NCBI GenBank assembly: GCA_030848705.1
Contig: CM061240.1
Location: 23,083,001-23,147,000, forward strand
Length of the DNA stretch: 64,000 bases
Source: Heracleum sosnowskyi
Taxonomy: Eukaryota > Streptophyta > Magnoliopsida > Apiales > Apiaceae
Direction of reading: 5' to 3'
Position 1 is the stretch's first letter. The number at the start of each line of letters is the position of its first letter. Below are positions 1-10,563 of the stretch, in pieces. A model generated the notes under the pieces. It saw nothing but the letters and a program-made list of their open reading frames with translations. It was not told the origin of the DNA and ran no database searches. Both the position numbers and the translations under genes were made by a program.

Positions 1-1721
1 GTCTCCAAAGAATGTTGGGTGCTCTATTTTGACGGAGCATCAAAAACAAATTCAAGTGGAGCTGGTTTAGTGCTACAAAGTCCTGATGGATTCCTCATAG
101 AGTACGCACTAAAACTGGACTTCCCAACGACAAACAACGAAGCTGAATATGAAGCTCTGATAGCTGGCATAGGGTTGGCTAGAGCCTTGAGAGTCAAAAC
201 TCTGAAAGTATGTGGAGATTCGAGGCTAGTGGTTTCCCAAGTGAATGGGGAATTTGAGGCCAGAGATGAAGTCATGGCCAAGTACTTGAAACTTGTCAAG
301 GCCATCATGACTCAGTTCGACGAATGCTATGTAGAGCACATTCCAAGGGAAGAAAACATGAAGGCTGATGCCCTGTCTAAGTTTGCTTCTTCTGAAATTG
401 AAAACTATGCAGGGAGTTTATACTTTCAAGTCTTGAAGACCCCAAGCATCAACGGAAAGTTGGTAGCACCCATTGATGTTGGCAGTTGTTGGATGGATCA
501 CATCAAAGCTCATCTGGAAACTGGGTGGCTACCCAACGACACTTCAGAAGCACGAAAGTTATATGTGAGGGCACTAAGGTATGCCCTGATTGAGGGAATC
601 TTATACAAGAAATCTTTCGTCATTCCTTATCTGAAATGCTTGAGACCCCAAGAGGCAGAATTGGCCCTAAGGGAAGTACATGAAGGAATTTGTGGGCAGC
701 ACTTGGGGGGCAGAGCCCTTGCTCATAAAGTCACTCGTCTAGGTTTTTACTGGCCAAGCATACTTGCTGATGCTAAAAGCTACGTAAAGAAATGTGAACG
801 GTGCCAAAAGCATGCACCAGTGGTTAGACAACCACCAGAAATGATGACATCCATTAACTCACCTATCCCCTTTGCCATGTGGGGAATGGACATACTTGGA
901 ACATTTCCAATGGCAAGTGCACAAAGGAAGTTCTTGGTAGTAGCAATCGACTACTTCACCAAGTGGATTGAGGCTAAACCCTTAGCCAATATAACCACCA
1001 AACAAGTAATGCACTTCTTCTGGGAAAGTGTAATTTACAGATATGGAATCCCACGAATCCTGGTTACGGACAATGGAACTCAGTTTAACAATGATGAGTT
1101 CAAGAAGTATTGTGAAGATAATGATATCCAATTGCGCTTCACTTCTGTTGCCCATCCTCAAGCAAATGGGCAAGCTGAAGTTGCAAATCGAATTATCCTA
1201 GATGGACTAAAGAAAAGAGTTGAACGCTCCAGAAACACTTGGGTAGATGAATTGCTCCCCATACTTTGGGCATATCGTACTACCTGCAAAGTCACCACTG
1301 GAGCAACCCCTTTCTGTTAGCATATGGGGCAGAGGCAGTGGTTCCAGTGGAGATTACTCACACATCTCCAAGAATTGAGGCCTATGAGCCAGAAACAAAT
1401 TAAGAAGGCTTGAGGCTAGCCTTAGATCTAATTGACGAAGTTAGAGATGAAGCAAACGCCAATATAGTTGAGCATCAAAAGAAGGCATCTTTCTACTACA
1501 ACCTAAGGGTTAAAGAAAGGTTCTTTCGACAAGGAGACTTGGTTCTTCGAAAGATTGAGGCATTCGGAGTTGGACAAAAAGCCAAGATGGCCCCAAATTG
1601 GGAAGGACCATATCGCGTTAAGAACGTATTTGGTCGAGGCTCATACAATCTAGAAACCCTCGAAGGGCATAAGGTGCCAAGGACTTGGCATGCTACAAAC
1701 TTGAAAGTTTACTATGTTTAA
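1..1721 (+). pseudogene. GYP-A pol, C-terminal part: RNase H and integrase, disrupted
   Basis: Reads in frame from base 1. The first ~125 residues are an RNase H of the extra type found in Tat elements (YFDGAS, NNEAEYEAL, GDSRLVVSQVNG). Integrase follows: an HHCC zinc region near 680-830 (CERCQKH), then a core with catalytic Asp in WGMDILG, Asp in VTDNGTQF and Glu in GQAEVANR. The frame ends at a TAG at 1318-1320; against GYP-B one C is missing from the preceding C-run, so this is a frameshift. A TAA follows near 1400 where GYP-B has a sense codon. The reading resumes at 1410-1721 and carries the integrase C-terminal GPY motif (WEGPYRV) before a natural stop. This copy cannot make a full integrase. 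Confidence 0.88.
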
Positions 1722-1907
1722 AGCGTTTCCTGAATGGACTCACTACTAGAAATAAGGTTTGATAAAACCAAATCCAAGTTTTTAAACTTGAGTATTATGT
1801 AAGGGTTGAAACCCCATAAACCTAAGACATTCAGCCCAAACCCCATCATTCGATATGCTCAATGAAAGGCTTGAAGCCAAAACAAGATGGTATAAGACAT
1901 AAGAGGC

Positions 1908-2195
1908 TTATGCAAATGACAAGTTAGCCTCGAATAAGGCAAAATCGTCGTAAATGTGTAGGTCGCACCACACTTTACACCAAGACGATACTCGTGAAAC
2001 ACTAGTGTATATTAAAATCCCCAAAAAAGGGTAGTAAGTCCCAGGTAAGGGATAAAAAGACCCCAAGTCTCGAAAAAGACCGGTATAACTTCTATGAAAT
2101 CCTAGTGCATTATCATAGACGTTGGGAAGCGCGATCAGCCATTTTAAACCCAGAAAAAGCCCCGAAATGTTCAAATCTTCAAAGAATAACTTCAA
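1908..2195 (-). CDS. Antisense ORF conserved between the two Tat elements
   Basis: A 95-codon ORF on the strand opposite to GYP-A, downstream of pol. Its last ~80 residues (starting GLKWLIALPNVYDNALGFHR) recur almost unchanged in GYP-B at 10122-10376, also antisense to that element; the visible differences are few (for example KVWC against KVWS). I recognise no domain. Some Tat families are known to carry antisense ORFs downstream of pol, which makes this position suggestive. The DNA is equally conserved, so selection on the protein is not shown. Confidence 0.35.
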   Translation of the reverse strand: MKLFFEDLNISGLFLGLKWLIALPNVYDNALGFHRSYTGLFRDLGSFYPLPGTYYPFLGILIYTSVSRVSSWCKVWCDLHIYDDFALFEANLSFA

Positions 2196-2639
2196 ATCTT
2201 CAAAGAATTCTTCAAATCTTCAAATAAAAAACCCAGAAAAACGGTGAGATTCAACGGAAAATCTCGCCGGGAATCGCCTAGTGACAGAACCCTAGCAGAG
2301 CTACTTAGAGAAAATATAGCAGAATATTTCTGAGAAATGAAAAGTGAGAAGTGAGTTGAAACAAGTGAGATTTCACCCTTTTATAGGGGCAACAGCCGGT
2401 CAATGGGCCGGTTGAAAGAAGAACAACCGTCTATAGCTAGTTAAGGCCCACGAATCCATTTATGGATTATAGAAATTGAAGCCCAAACAATTTGGGTCTC
2501 AGGCGAATTCAAAGCCCAAACAATAAGGCCCAATAAGGCCCAAGGCTGGAATAATTTAAGTCCAATTAAAAATTGGGCTAGTTAAAGCCCAAGAAAGAAT
2601 GAAATTTGGAATGAAACCGAGGCAAAAACAAGGATAAAA

Positions 2640-3075
2640 GATTTGACGTCGAAAAGACCCTAAAACGAAGTCGTACGACCAAGGTCGAAAATACACGAGA
2701 GATCGAGGTCGTATCCATCGACTTCGCTCCCAAATAAAAGCGAAAAATTGAAGATTTAAGGTCGAAAAGACCTTAAATCGAGGTCGTACGACCAAAGTCG
2801 AAAATACACGAGAGATCGAGGTCGTATTCGTCGATCTCGCACCAAAATAAGGCACAAAAATTAAAAATCTAAAGTCGAAAAGACCCTGGATCGAGTTCGA
2901 AGAATCAAGGTCGAAAATGGCCCAGAAAATGAGCTCGTAGCATTCGATCTCGCACCTAAATGAGTTCGAAAATGCATGGGTTCGAGGTCGAAGCCATAAG
3001 GTCGAAAATGACTTGTTTCCTGGTCGAAAAGGAGGTCGAAAATGACCTAATTTGAGGTCGAAAATGCCCTTAGAA
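2640..3075 (+). repeat. Array of GGTCGAAAA words upstream of the GYP-A PPT
   Basis: The word GGTCGAAAA and close variants (GAGGTCG, GGTCGAAAATGACC, GTCGAAAAGACC) occur about fifteen times in some 430 bases at irregular spacing. The same word, as TTTCGACCT, forms a similar array at the equivalent place in GYP-B. Long apparent ORFs on either strand here are low-complexity by-products of the repeats. Confidence 0.8.
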
Positions 3076-3136
3076 TGGAAAACTTTGAGGAAAAGCACGT
3101 TATAACTTCTACGAAAACCCCAAGAAGATTTTCCCA

Positions 3137-3152
3137 GAAGTTGGGGGGCAAA
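3137..3152 (+). other. Polypurine tract of GYP-A
   Basis: The purine-rich run GAAGTTGGGGGGCAAA directly precedes the LTR start TGATATGG. It is the expected primer site for plus-strand DNA synthesis and fixes the LTR start. GYP-B has the same sequence at the same place in reverse orientation. Confidence 0.85.
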
Positions 3153-3857
3153 TGATATGGATAGAAAAATAATTATAGAAATATAATTGCTGATTCTTTG
3201 GAAAAGCCAAGTATTTAAGGCCCAAAACCCAGATTATTTATTAATTTCGTAATTAATAAATAGGGAAAATATACAGCTCATAAAAAGAGTCCAAAATATG
3301 GTAAATTCATCAAAGAAGGATCCAGAATCCCAATTAAAGGCAATTAATGAGTCATAGCCTTTATCAACAAGGAAAAGACTTATCCTGCAAGAAATACAAT
3401 GTTTATCCATTATCAATAAGGAGACTTATTCGCTAAGACTCCTAAACATACCATAAATACTAGGCTCTAGACGCCTATATAAGGACCCTGATCCTACAAT
3501 CAGAACTACGTTTTGGACACAGCTCCATACGTCATCTACTACGTTTTGGGCACAGCTCCATACGTCACAACGCCTCGAAGGCGCAACAAGCCACGAAGGC
3601 ACCCCTAGAACTACGTTTTAGACTTCATCCTCGAATAAGGACATACAAGTCACTACGGCCTTGGTGTGCCCCTGCCACCATAGCCCCGAGGGCAACACCA
3701 AGAACTACGTCTTTGGCTTGATTCTCAATAACAATTTGAGATACGTAGGCATCTTGTGAGGACCGATTTAGTCTCGAAACACAAGTGCAGCCATAAAAGC
3801 TTGAAGCTCATTAAACCCTCGCATTAAATTCTTAAGCTCAGATTTTATTCCACAACA
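3153..3857 (+). repeat. 3' LTR of GYP-A
   Basis: A 705-bp LTR starting TGATATGG after the PPT and ending CCACAACA. It is the intact reference for the LTR that is split and rearranged in GYP-B. About 85 bases in, it holds a short hairpin, TTATTAATT-TCGT-AATTAATAA (about 3239-3260), which matches the junction of the GYP-B inversion. Two copies of a ~34-bp repeat with ACGTTTTGG.CACAGCTCC follow the TATA box at about 3510-3567. Confidence 0.9.
3476..3484 (+). promoter_or_regulatory. TATA box in the GYP-A LTR
   Basis: TATATAAGG in the context GACGCCTATATAAGGACC, about 320 bases into the LTR. The same box occurs in both arms of the GYP-B palindrome. It is the probable core promoter of this LTR family. 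Confidence 0.6.
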
Positions 3858-5576
3858 AAAACAAACATGAGATAGTAAAATTCAAAGAATTATAATCTTT
3901 AGATTTATCCTAAATAAGATTTTATACAACCAACATGAGATAAGAAAATTTATAGGATTATAATCCTATCATATACTTAATACCATGAAATAAACATGAT
4001 TATTACTGAAGTGGTATTTTTTTATCTCATTTCTTAAAATCAACTCAAGAGCATGAATAACTAGTCTATTGTACTTGCTCTAAAATCTCACCAACTTCGT
4101 CCATTATGTTCTATTCCTAAATTATTAAGCTGAGTAATTCATTCTTTAAACTCATCTATAAAATTAGAGATCGTAGATTCACAAATAATTACAATATTTT
4201 ATTCTTCATTGATTACTTACACTCGCTAGACAAATGATATATTAATAAATTATTTCGGAAACAAAAATTGCTAACAAAATCCTATTACCTAATCACCAAT
4301 AAGAACTACTTGATTTATGAAGTATGCATAGCATCTCAATTCGAGGCCTCCAAAATCACGAATATATCTTCTAAACATGTTCTTGCATTATCTAAATATT
4401 CAATTAGGTGTAATGTAAGTTATTTGTAAAAAGTTATAAACAATATATCAATGAGATTGCAACATCTTACATAAATAATATCGTACTAAACTTTATAATT
4501 TAATTAGGTTTATAATTTTTAGAGGGCTTATCATTTATAATTATTACATTTCTACAAATTAGTTGTTATAAAAAATATTAAAAAATTTAATATCAAATAT
4601 AGAAGTGCTCCAGAAAAATAGATAATTAAGATCTGGATAACTTTAGGAAAAAATGATAAAAATAATCATTTTTTTGGTAAAATAAACAAAAATAACCATT
4701 CTGAAAAAAGTGGCCAACTTTAGCATTGGGATACTCCGTTGACAGTTCGGTATCCCATATATATGGGATACTCCACTAACAGTTGGGTATCCCATAGGTC
4801 AAACTTAACCTCTTTTTTAATACAAAATAAACAAAAATAAATGTGTGTTCTTAGTTTAGCCGTCCCTTTGGGGTTCAACAGTTAACATTTGGGGTTCAAT
4901 GGTTCCATTTTGGGTTTTAGAAATATTCAGAATGACGAATCCGTATACGGACTTAGGGTTTAGGGTTGCACCCTAACCTAACCTGATTTTAGGGTTGTTT
5001 ACAACCCTAAAATCAGGCCGCCGGTCTGTGTAAGAAAATCAACTTAAAATCACATCATCACTAATTGCATTACGCATTTATAGAATGCATATCTATTTAT
5101 AATTATATTAATACGCATTCATGGAATGCTTATCTAATCCATGTACTCCAATGCTACTTGTGTATACTGGTTATATGTTACAGATTACTCCTTTGACAAA
5201 TGTGTATTGTAAATTACCCTGTTATCAAATGCGTATTTTATCGGCTACAATTGGCCACTTTTATAAAATCGGATAGTTTGATAATTGTTGTTTAAATATC
5301 GGCCATACTTGACCTTCACCCTAACTTTAGACCGTTTATAAAGATAAAACTAAGAAGTGATATTTGTAATTGGGGATACTTTTTTCCTACACGGAAAGTA
5401 CCGACAATGAACAAAGTTTCGTTCAAAATTGAGGATAATAATGTGATATATTTATTGATTTATGAGCAAACAAATTGCAAATATCACTTTTATGAAATTA
5501 TGTAATACTTATCGGCATACGAAGAACGTGTAATTAAAGTGCAAACTATAAATAAATCCAAAACTAAGAGCATCTC
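3858..5576. other. Intergenic AT-rich DNA, no gene seen
   Basis: No convincing coding region. Around 4725-4800 two similar ~35-bp stretches read GGGATACTCC...CAGTT.GGTATCCC and can each fold on themselves. At 4982-5018 CCTGATTTTAGGGTTGT is followed after four bases by its inverted copy, making a perfect stem. At 5075-5240 short words such as ATGCGTAT and GCATTC recur. None of this was recognised as a known element. Confidence 0.6.
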
Positions 5577-6024
5577 TGTTAACGGGGAATTTGGTGATAA
5601 CAAATTTCGGGGATTGCTGGAATAACAAATTTTGAAAATAGGGGGATTTTGGGATTTTGGATGTTTGGGGTTGGACTTGATAGGTGTCTCGACTTGTTAG
5701 ATGTGTCGTATCATATTCCAAAATGTCTGCGTACCCTGTATTTATAGGGATCAAACCAACGCAGTTCTGTTATAGGCTTGTGTTTTTAATTCCTTTGATT
5801 ATTAGGGATGTATCGGGAATTAGTTGATTTTATCTTTTTAAATTTAGATTGGGATACCTTCCTGATTTGAAGGATATCATTTAGAGATATTTTCTATAAT
5901 TAATTGGAGATTTTTCCTCGTTTCAGATAGAGAAAATAATTAACTTGGGAATTAAGTTGATTGTTAATAGATTAATATTGGGAAATTAGGAGATAATTGA
6001 GGCAACCGAAAATATGGCGTAACA
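5577..6024 (-). repeat. 3' LTR of NA-LTR
   Basis: A 448-bp direct repeat, TGTTAACGGGG to GGCGTAACA. Being beside the purine tract it is the 3' LTR of this minus-strand element. An apparent ORF at 5509-5754 crosses the LTR boundary and is not a gene. Confidence 0.88.
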
Positions 6025-6041
6025 ACTACCCCCGGTTCTTT
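6025..6041 (-). other. Polypurine tract of NA-LTR
   Basis: Read on the minus strand, AAAGAACCGGGGGTAGT abuts the LTR. It is purine-rich and in the position required for plus-strand priming. Confidence 0.65.
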
Positions 6042-6477
6042 AGTGCAGCATGATGGACTGAAGAACTAAGCGTGCTTTGATCTTCCAAATTTCCCGAGTC
6101 ACTGAAACAACTAGGAGTAGAAGATTAGCAAAAAATATGGAGCAAATAATTACCCGTAATATGCCTGTAAATGCGAGGGAGATAACATAATATGCCTTCA
6201 TATGTCTGCATATGCGAGGGAGACAACATGATGTACCCGTAATATGTCTCTAGGTTTGAGGGGGACAACATGCGATGTGAGAAGAACATATGTACGAGTA
6301 GTTTTGCAAGAGTGAGAGAATGAGCGGCTTTGTGTAGATATTGTTGCGCTGCCCATTGTCAAGTTTGGCTTTGCGAATCCATTATTCAAGATATAGCAGA
6401 ATATAGTAGCAGAAGTAGTGATGTCCTTTTATGTTTAAATAAAGAGAAGATGTAATGTGTTGAAAAGGACTCCAGCA

Positions 6478-6970
6478 TATGCATTTAGTGGACTTACACT
6501 CCCTAAGGAAGTCGTATTCCTATGCACCTTCTTCCACAGGGGAAGGACTCTAGCGCCATGCGTTTAGTGGACTTACGCTTCCTGAGAAATTCGTATTCCT
6601 ACGCACCTTCTTTCACAGGGGAAGGACTCCAGCTCCATGTGTTTAGTGGACTTACGCTTCCTGAGAAAGTCGTATTCCTATGCATCTTCTTTCATGAAGG
6701 AAAGACTCCAAGCTGCTCCATGCATTTAGTGGACTTACGCTTTCTGAGGAAATCATATTCCTACGCATCTGAGGAAGTCGTATTCCTACGCATCTTCTTC
6801 CATGAAGGAAAGACTCCAAGCTGCTCCATGCATTTAGTGGACTTACGCTTTCTGAGGAATCGTATTCCTACGCATCTTCTTCCATGAAAGAAGGACTCCA
6901 TGCTGCTCCATGCGTTTAGTGGACTTACGCTTCCTGGGAAAGTTGTATTCCTACGCACCTTCTTGGTGAG
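6478..6970. repeat. ~80-bp tandem repeat inside NA-LTR
   Basis: Six imperfect copies of a unit containing TTTAGTGGACTTACGCTTCC, GTCGTATTCCTACGCA and GAAGGACTCCA. The TTTAGTGG word starts near 6484, 6563, 6642, 6724, 6833 and 6914, so most units are 79-82 bp and one is 109 bp. ORFs on either strand repeat one peptide and follow from the array. Confidence 0.85.
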
Positions 6971-7009
6971 CTTCCCGGAAGTACGGATAAGCACCCCAGA
7001 AGTATGGGT

Positions 7010-7640
7010 TTACCAAGGTATTCCAAGCAGTACCTTCCTCATAGGAGGGCCTTCAAAAATATTCCAAGCAACACCTTTTTCAAAGAAGGGCCTTCAAAAA
7101 ATAATTTCCAAGCAACACCTTAAAGAAGGCCCTTCAAAAATAATTTTCAAGCAACACCTTCCTCGAAGAAGGGCCTTCAAAAAATAATTCAAGCAATACC
7201 CTCCGCAAATAAGGCTCTTTAAAAATTTCACACAAAGACAACCACGGAATCTAAGAATGCCCAATATTTATAAGTAAATGTATAATGCACATGATGCACA
7301 TGAATGAATGCATGATACGAATGATGCACATGATGATATTAATGAATGCATGATGCGAATGATGCACATGATCATTAATGTTCGAAAATATACACAAAAC
7401 TTGAAAAACCTAGAGGAAGTATCCCACACAGAGACATCTACAATTCTTAGCAGACGACGCTCCTTGAAGGGGATCATTACCCTAAAGGGCCTTCAAAATA
7501 TAACCCGCCTCAAAGGAGGGCCTTCCAAAATAGGTTAAACAATACCCTTCGCAGAGAAGGGTCTCCCAAAATATATTCTAAGTAATACTCTCATTTTCAA
7601 AAGAGGGCCTTCCAAAATATTACCTTTCTCAGAGAAGGAC
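7010..7640. repeat. Second repeat family inside NA-LTR: GGGCCTTCAAAA units
   Basis: At least nine spaced copies of a ~40-50-bp unit around AAGGGCCTTCAAAA and CAAGCAACACCTT run from about 7040 to 7640. They are interrupted at 7290-7380 by a short ATGCACATGATG-type repeat. No coding capacity was seen. Two unrelated repeat families inside one small element are unusual. Confidence 0.75.
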
Positions 7641-8248
7641 CTTCCACACTTGTTTTTGTCCATGCAAGAGCTAGTGAAATAACCAAATCATGTGCTACGA
7701 ATATCGTATCACAATTCTTTAACATCTCCATAATTCAAATTCTGTCGAGATCTGTTTTTTACCTTATTGGACCTGTAAACGATGTTTTATTAAAAAACAC
7801 AAAACATGAAAGTTGTAGAAAACGAAAATATCTTTCCGATGGTATATAGCTCGTCAGAAACGGACTTATAACGAATCGGAAATCAAATAAAACATCTGTT
7901 GATTAACTTCTTAATACTGAAAAACGGGATCCGATTATATTTTGTGATTTCGAAAATAGATTGAAACATAATCTGAGAAAATACCAAGAACGAAAGTTGT
8001 AGAAAATCGCAAAAGCTTTTCGGATCATAAAAAATCATTAAAATCTGACATGTATTAAATTTACTACGAATTTTATAAGATAACTTATTTATATGGACAA
8101 AATCATGCGAAAACTTATTTTAATTTTGAATGGAACCACGAACAACCGCCTCCACCATTTAGCTCATCCATTAAAACCGCTCCAGATCCATAATAACTCC
8201 CCTTGCATATAGTTTGATCGTATTCCCCAATCAAAAAAAAATTATGAT

Positions 8249-8266
8249 CCCCTCCTTCTAGCGCCA
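8249..8266 (-). other. Primer-binding site of NA-LTR
   Basis: On the minus strand TGGCGCTAGAAGGAGGGG lies two bases inside the LTR at 8269. The leading TGG, complementary to a tRNA CCA end, and the position make it the minus-strand primer site. I do not assign the tRNA. Confidence 0.7.
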
Positions 8267-8268
8267 AT

Positions 8269-8724
8269 TGTTAAAGGAGGAATTTGGTGATAACAAATTT
8301 CGGGGATTGCTGGAATAACGAATTATGAAAATAGGAGGATTTTAGGATTTTGGGATTTTGGATGTTTGGGGTTGGATTTGATAGGTGTCTCGACTTGTTA
8401 GATGTGTCGTATCCTATTCCACGATGCCTGCGTATTTATAGGTATCAAGTCAACGCAGTTCTGTTATAGGCTTGCGTTTTTCATCCCTTTGATTATTAGG
8501 GATGTATTGGGAATTAGTTGATTTTATCTTTTTAGATTTAGATTTAGATTGGGATACCTTCCTGATTTGAAAGATATCGTTTAGAGATATTTTCTATAAT
8601 TAATTGGAGATTTTTCCTCATTTCAGAGAGAGAAAATAATTAACTTGGGAATTAAGTTGATTATTAATAGAATAATATTGGGAAATTAAGAAATAATTGA
8701 GGCAACCGAAAATATGGCGTAACA
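8269..8724 (-). repeat. 5' LTR of NA-LTR
   Basis: A 456-bp direct repeat of 5577-6024, TGTTAAAGGAGG to GGCGTAACA, followed by the duplication ATCTC. It differs from its partner by scattered substitutions and small gaps, including extra copies of GATTTTGG and TTTAGA. Confidence 0.88.
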
Positions 8725-9196
8725 ATCTCCAACCGTATGTAACTATTAACTGAAAACTAAACCTGACATGTGAACAATGGCACTAGCATTTCCATTTAGC
8801 TCCCTTTAGCTATATTTATAGTCGCTGTCATTTGCTTGGCCATATTTATTGAAATGTTAGGTTTAAGGGACTACACAAATTCGAGATTCACACCCCACCA
8901 ATGTAGAGTACAAATACAATCATACGATTAGTTACAATTATCACACACAAAACATATATGACGCGGAAACATTTATGTCTCACCTTGTATTATTAATCAA
9001 ACGGTTATTAATAATACAATCAAAACAATAACATCTTCATGGTGTCACAACTGATACTTGAGCCAAATAATGCTCAAGCATCTTCCAAACAATACCTAAT
9101 ACGATTCCATCTCTTAAACATTCATACAAATCAAAGACAATATGACTCTGTATGTATTTTTATTTTTATATAAATATCAATTAACTCTTATTTCTT
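8725..9196. other. Intergenic DNA between two LTR elements
   Basis: No gene seen. The last ~35 bases before GYP-B (ATATAAATATCAATTAACTC, then TTATTTCTT) belong to an AT-rich repeat that continues on the far side of GYP-B at about 17680-17820, so GYP-B landed inside that array. Confidence 0.6.
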
Positions 9197-9373
9197 TGAT
9201 ATGGTCAGAAAAGTAATTATAGAAATATAATTGACAAGTCAATGGAAAGGCCGATATTTAAGGTCCGACACCCTAATTATTCATTAATTACGATTAGGGT
9301 GTCGGGCCTTAAATATCGGCCTTTCCATTGACTTGTCAATTATATTTCTATAATTACTTTTCTGACCATATCA
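9197..9373. repeat. Inverted repeat of the LTR start portion
   Basis: Arms 9197-9277 and 9293-9373 are reverse complements with about one mismatch (AGGTCCGACA against AGGCCCGACA), around a 15-base centre. Each arm is the first ~81 bases of the LTR (TGATATGG...). The inner arm adjoins the PPT and the outer arm adjoins the target duplication. Compared with a simple exchange at the LTR hairpin, about a dozen bases of one hairpin arm are missing here. Confidence 0.9.
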
Positions 9374-9389
9374 TTTGCCCCCCAACTTC
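9374..9389 (-). other. Polypurine tract of GYP-B
   Basis: On the minus strand GAAGTTGGGGGGCAAA, identical to the GYP-A tract, abuts the inner LTR start. It confirms that the interior is oriented on the minus strand. Confidence 0.85.
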
Positions 9390-9459
9390 TGGGAAAATCT
9401 CCTTAGGGTTTTCGTAGAAGTTATAACGTGTTTTTCCTCAAAATTTTCCATTTTAAGAG

Positions 9460-9880
9460 CATTTTCGACCTCAAATTAGGTCATTTTCGACCTCCTTTTT
9501 GACCAGGAAACAAGTCATTTTCGATCTCAAATTCGACCAGGAAACAGGTCATTTTCGACCTGAAATTCGATCTGGATTTCGACCTCAACTGGAGTGAGGT
9601 CGAAGGTTTCGACCTCGATTTTTAAGTCTTTTTCGACCTCGAGCCTTCGACCTCGATCCAGCCTTTTTTCGACCTTGATTGGTCCCAGGTCGATGGTTTC
9701 GACCTCGACTTCCCAGTCATTTTCGACCTCGGTCATTCGACCTCGATCCCTTATACTTTCGACCTCGATTTACAGGTCATTTTCGACCTGGGTCATTCGA
9801 CCTCTATTCCTCATACTTTCGACCTCATTTTGCAGGTCATTTTCGACCTGGGTCATTCGACCTCGTTCCAGCCTTGGGCC
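9460..9880 (-). repeat. Array of TTTCGACCT words in GYP-B
   Basis: TTTCGACCT, mostly in the context CATTTTCGACCT or TTTCGACCTCGAT, occurs about fourteen times in 420 bases with spacing of 20-40. It corresponds in position to the GYP-A array at 2640-3075. Overlapping ORFs here (STS.F.SFST-type repeats) are products of the array. Confidence 0.82.
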
Positions 9881-10121
9881 TTATTGGGCCTTTATTGTTT
9901 GGGCTTCGAATTTGCCTGAGACCCAAATTATTTGGGTTTTAATCTCTATAAATCATAAATGGATTTGTGGGCCTTAACTGGCTATAGACGGTTGCCCTTC
10001 CTTAACCGGTTGGGTTTCCAGTCACTAGGCGATTCCTGGCGAGATTTTCTGTTGAATCTCATCGTTTTCTGGGTTTCTTACTTGACGTTTTGAAGAATTC
10101 TTTGAAAATTCTGGGCTTTCT

Positions 10122-10376
10122 TTGAAGATTCTGGGTTTAAAATGGCTGATCGCGCTTCCCAACGTCTATGATAATGCACTAGGATTTCATAGAAGTTATA
10201 CCGGTCTTTTTCGAGACTTGGGGTCTTTTTATCCCTTACCTGGGACTTACTACCCTTTTTTGGGGATTTTAATATACACTAGTGTTTCACGAGTATCGTC
10301 TTGGTGTAAAGTGTGGAGCGACCTACACATTTACGACGATTTTGCCTTATTCGAGGCTAACTTGACATTTGCATAA
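10122..10376 (+). CDS. Antisense ORF of GYP-B, counterpart of 1908-2195
   Basis: An 84-codon ORF antisense to the gag-pol strand. From residue 4 it matches the antisense ORF of GYP-A nearly residue for residue. It begins MKILGLKWLIALPNVYDNA and ends shortly after YDDFALFEANL. No domain was recognised. Conservation of position, length and frame in two copies supports an element-borne antisense gene, but recent common ancestry would give the same picture. Confidence 0.35.
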   Translation: MKILGLKWLIALPNVYDNALGFHRSYTGLFRDLGSFYPLPGTYYPFLGILIYTSVSRVSSWCKVWSDLHIYDDFALFEANLTFA

Positions 10377-10563
10377 GCCTTTTATGTCTTATACCGTCTT
10401 GTTTTGGCTTCAAGCCTTTCATTGAGCATATCGAATGATGGGGTTTGGACTGAATGTCTTAGGTTTCTGGGGTTTCAACCCTTCATTTGCTTTCTAGGAA
10501 GCTCATGATTTCATCGAACCTTATTTCTATTTGTCCTAGTAGTGAGTCCAATCAGGACACATT

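Larger units (their letters stand above)
1722..3136 (+). other. GYP-A 3' non-coding region between pol and PPT
   Basis: About 1.4 kb without sense-strand coding capacity. The first part contains a region shared almost base for base with GYP-B that is open on the antisense strand (1908-2195). The middle holds short repeats of CTTCAAATCTTCAAA near 2175-2225. The last 430 bases are an array of TCGAAAA/GGTC words, annotated separately. Long regions of this kind are usual in Tat elements. Confidence 0.75.
1..3857 (+). mobile_element. GYP-A: Ty3/gypsy element of Tat type, 5' part outside window
   Basis: The window opens inside pol, in the second RNase H domain, and the element runs forward through integrase, a long 3' non-coding region, a polypurine tract and one complete LTR ending CCACAACA at 3857. 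A second RNase H next to a long region between pol and the 3' LTR is characteristic of the Tat lineage. The 5' LTR, gag and most of pol lie before position 1, so the target duplication cannot be tested; the five bases after the LTR are AAAAC. The element is closely related to GYP-B. Confidence 0.9.
5577..8724 (-). mobile_element. NA-LTR: complete non-autonomous LTR retrotransposon
   Basis: Two direct repeats of about 450 bp, each starting TGTTAA and ending GTAACA, enclose 2.2 kb. The element is flanked by a perfect 5-bp duplication ATCTC (5572-5576 and 8725-8729). On the minus strand a tRNA-complementary primer site starting TGGCGC lies beside the 8269-8724 LTR and a purine tract beside the 5577-6024 LTR, which sets the orientation. 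The interior has no protease, RT or integrase and is largely tandem repeats, so it depends on proteins from another element. The LTRs differ at many bases and in small gaps, indicating an older insertion. Confidence 0.88.

Noticed and set aside
2556..3098. 180-residue ORF on the minus strand of GYP-A
   Set aside because: It spans the TCGAAAA array and has only repetitive Phe/Arg/Ser content; no close counterpart frame in GYP-B.
6522..6994. Overlapping ORFs on both strands with repeated peptides
   Set aside because: Products of the ~80-bp tandem repeat inside NA-LTR.
9594..9977. ORFs of 87 and 127 residues on the plus strand
   Set aside because: Low-complexity translations of the TTTCGACCT array.
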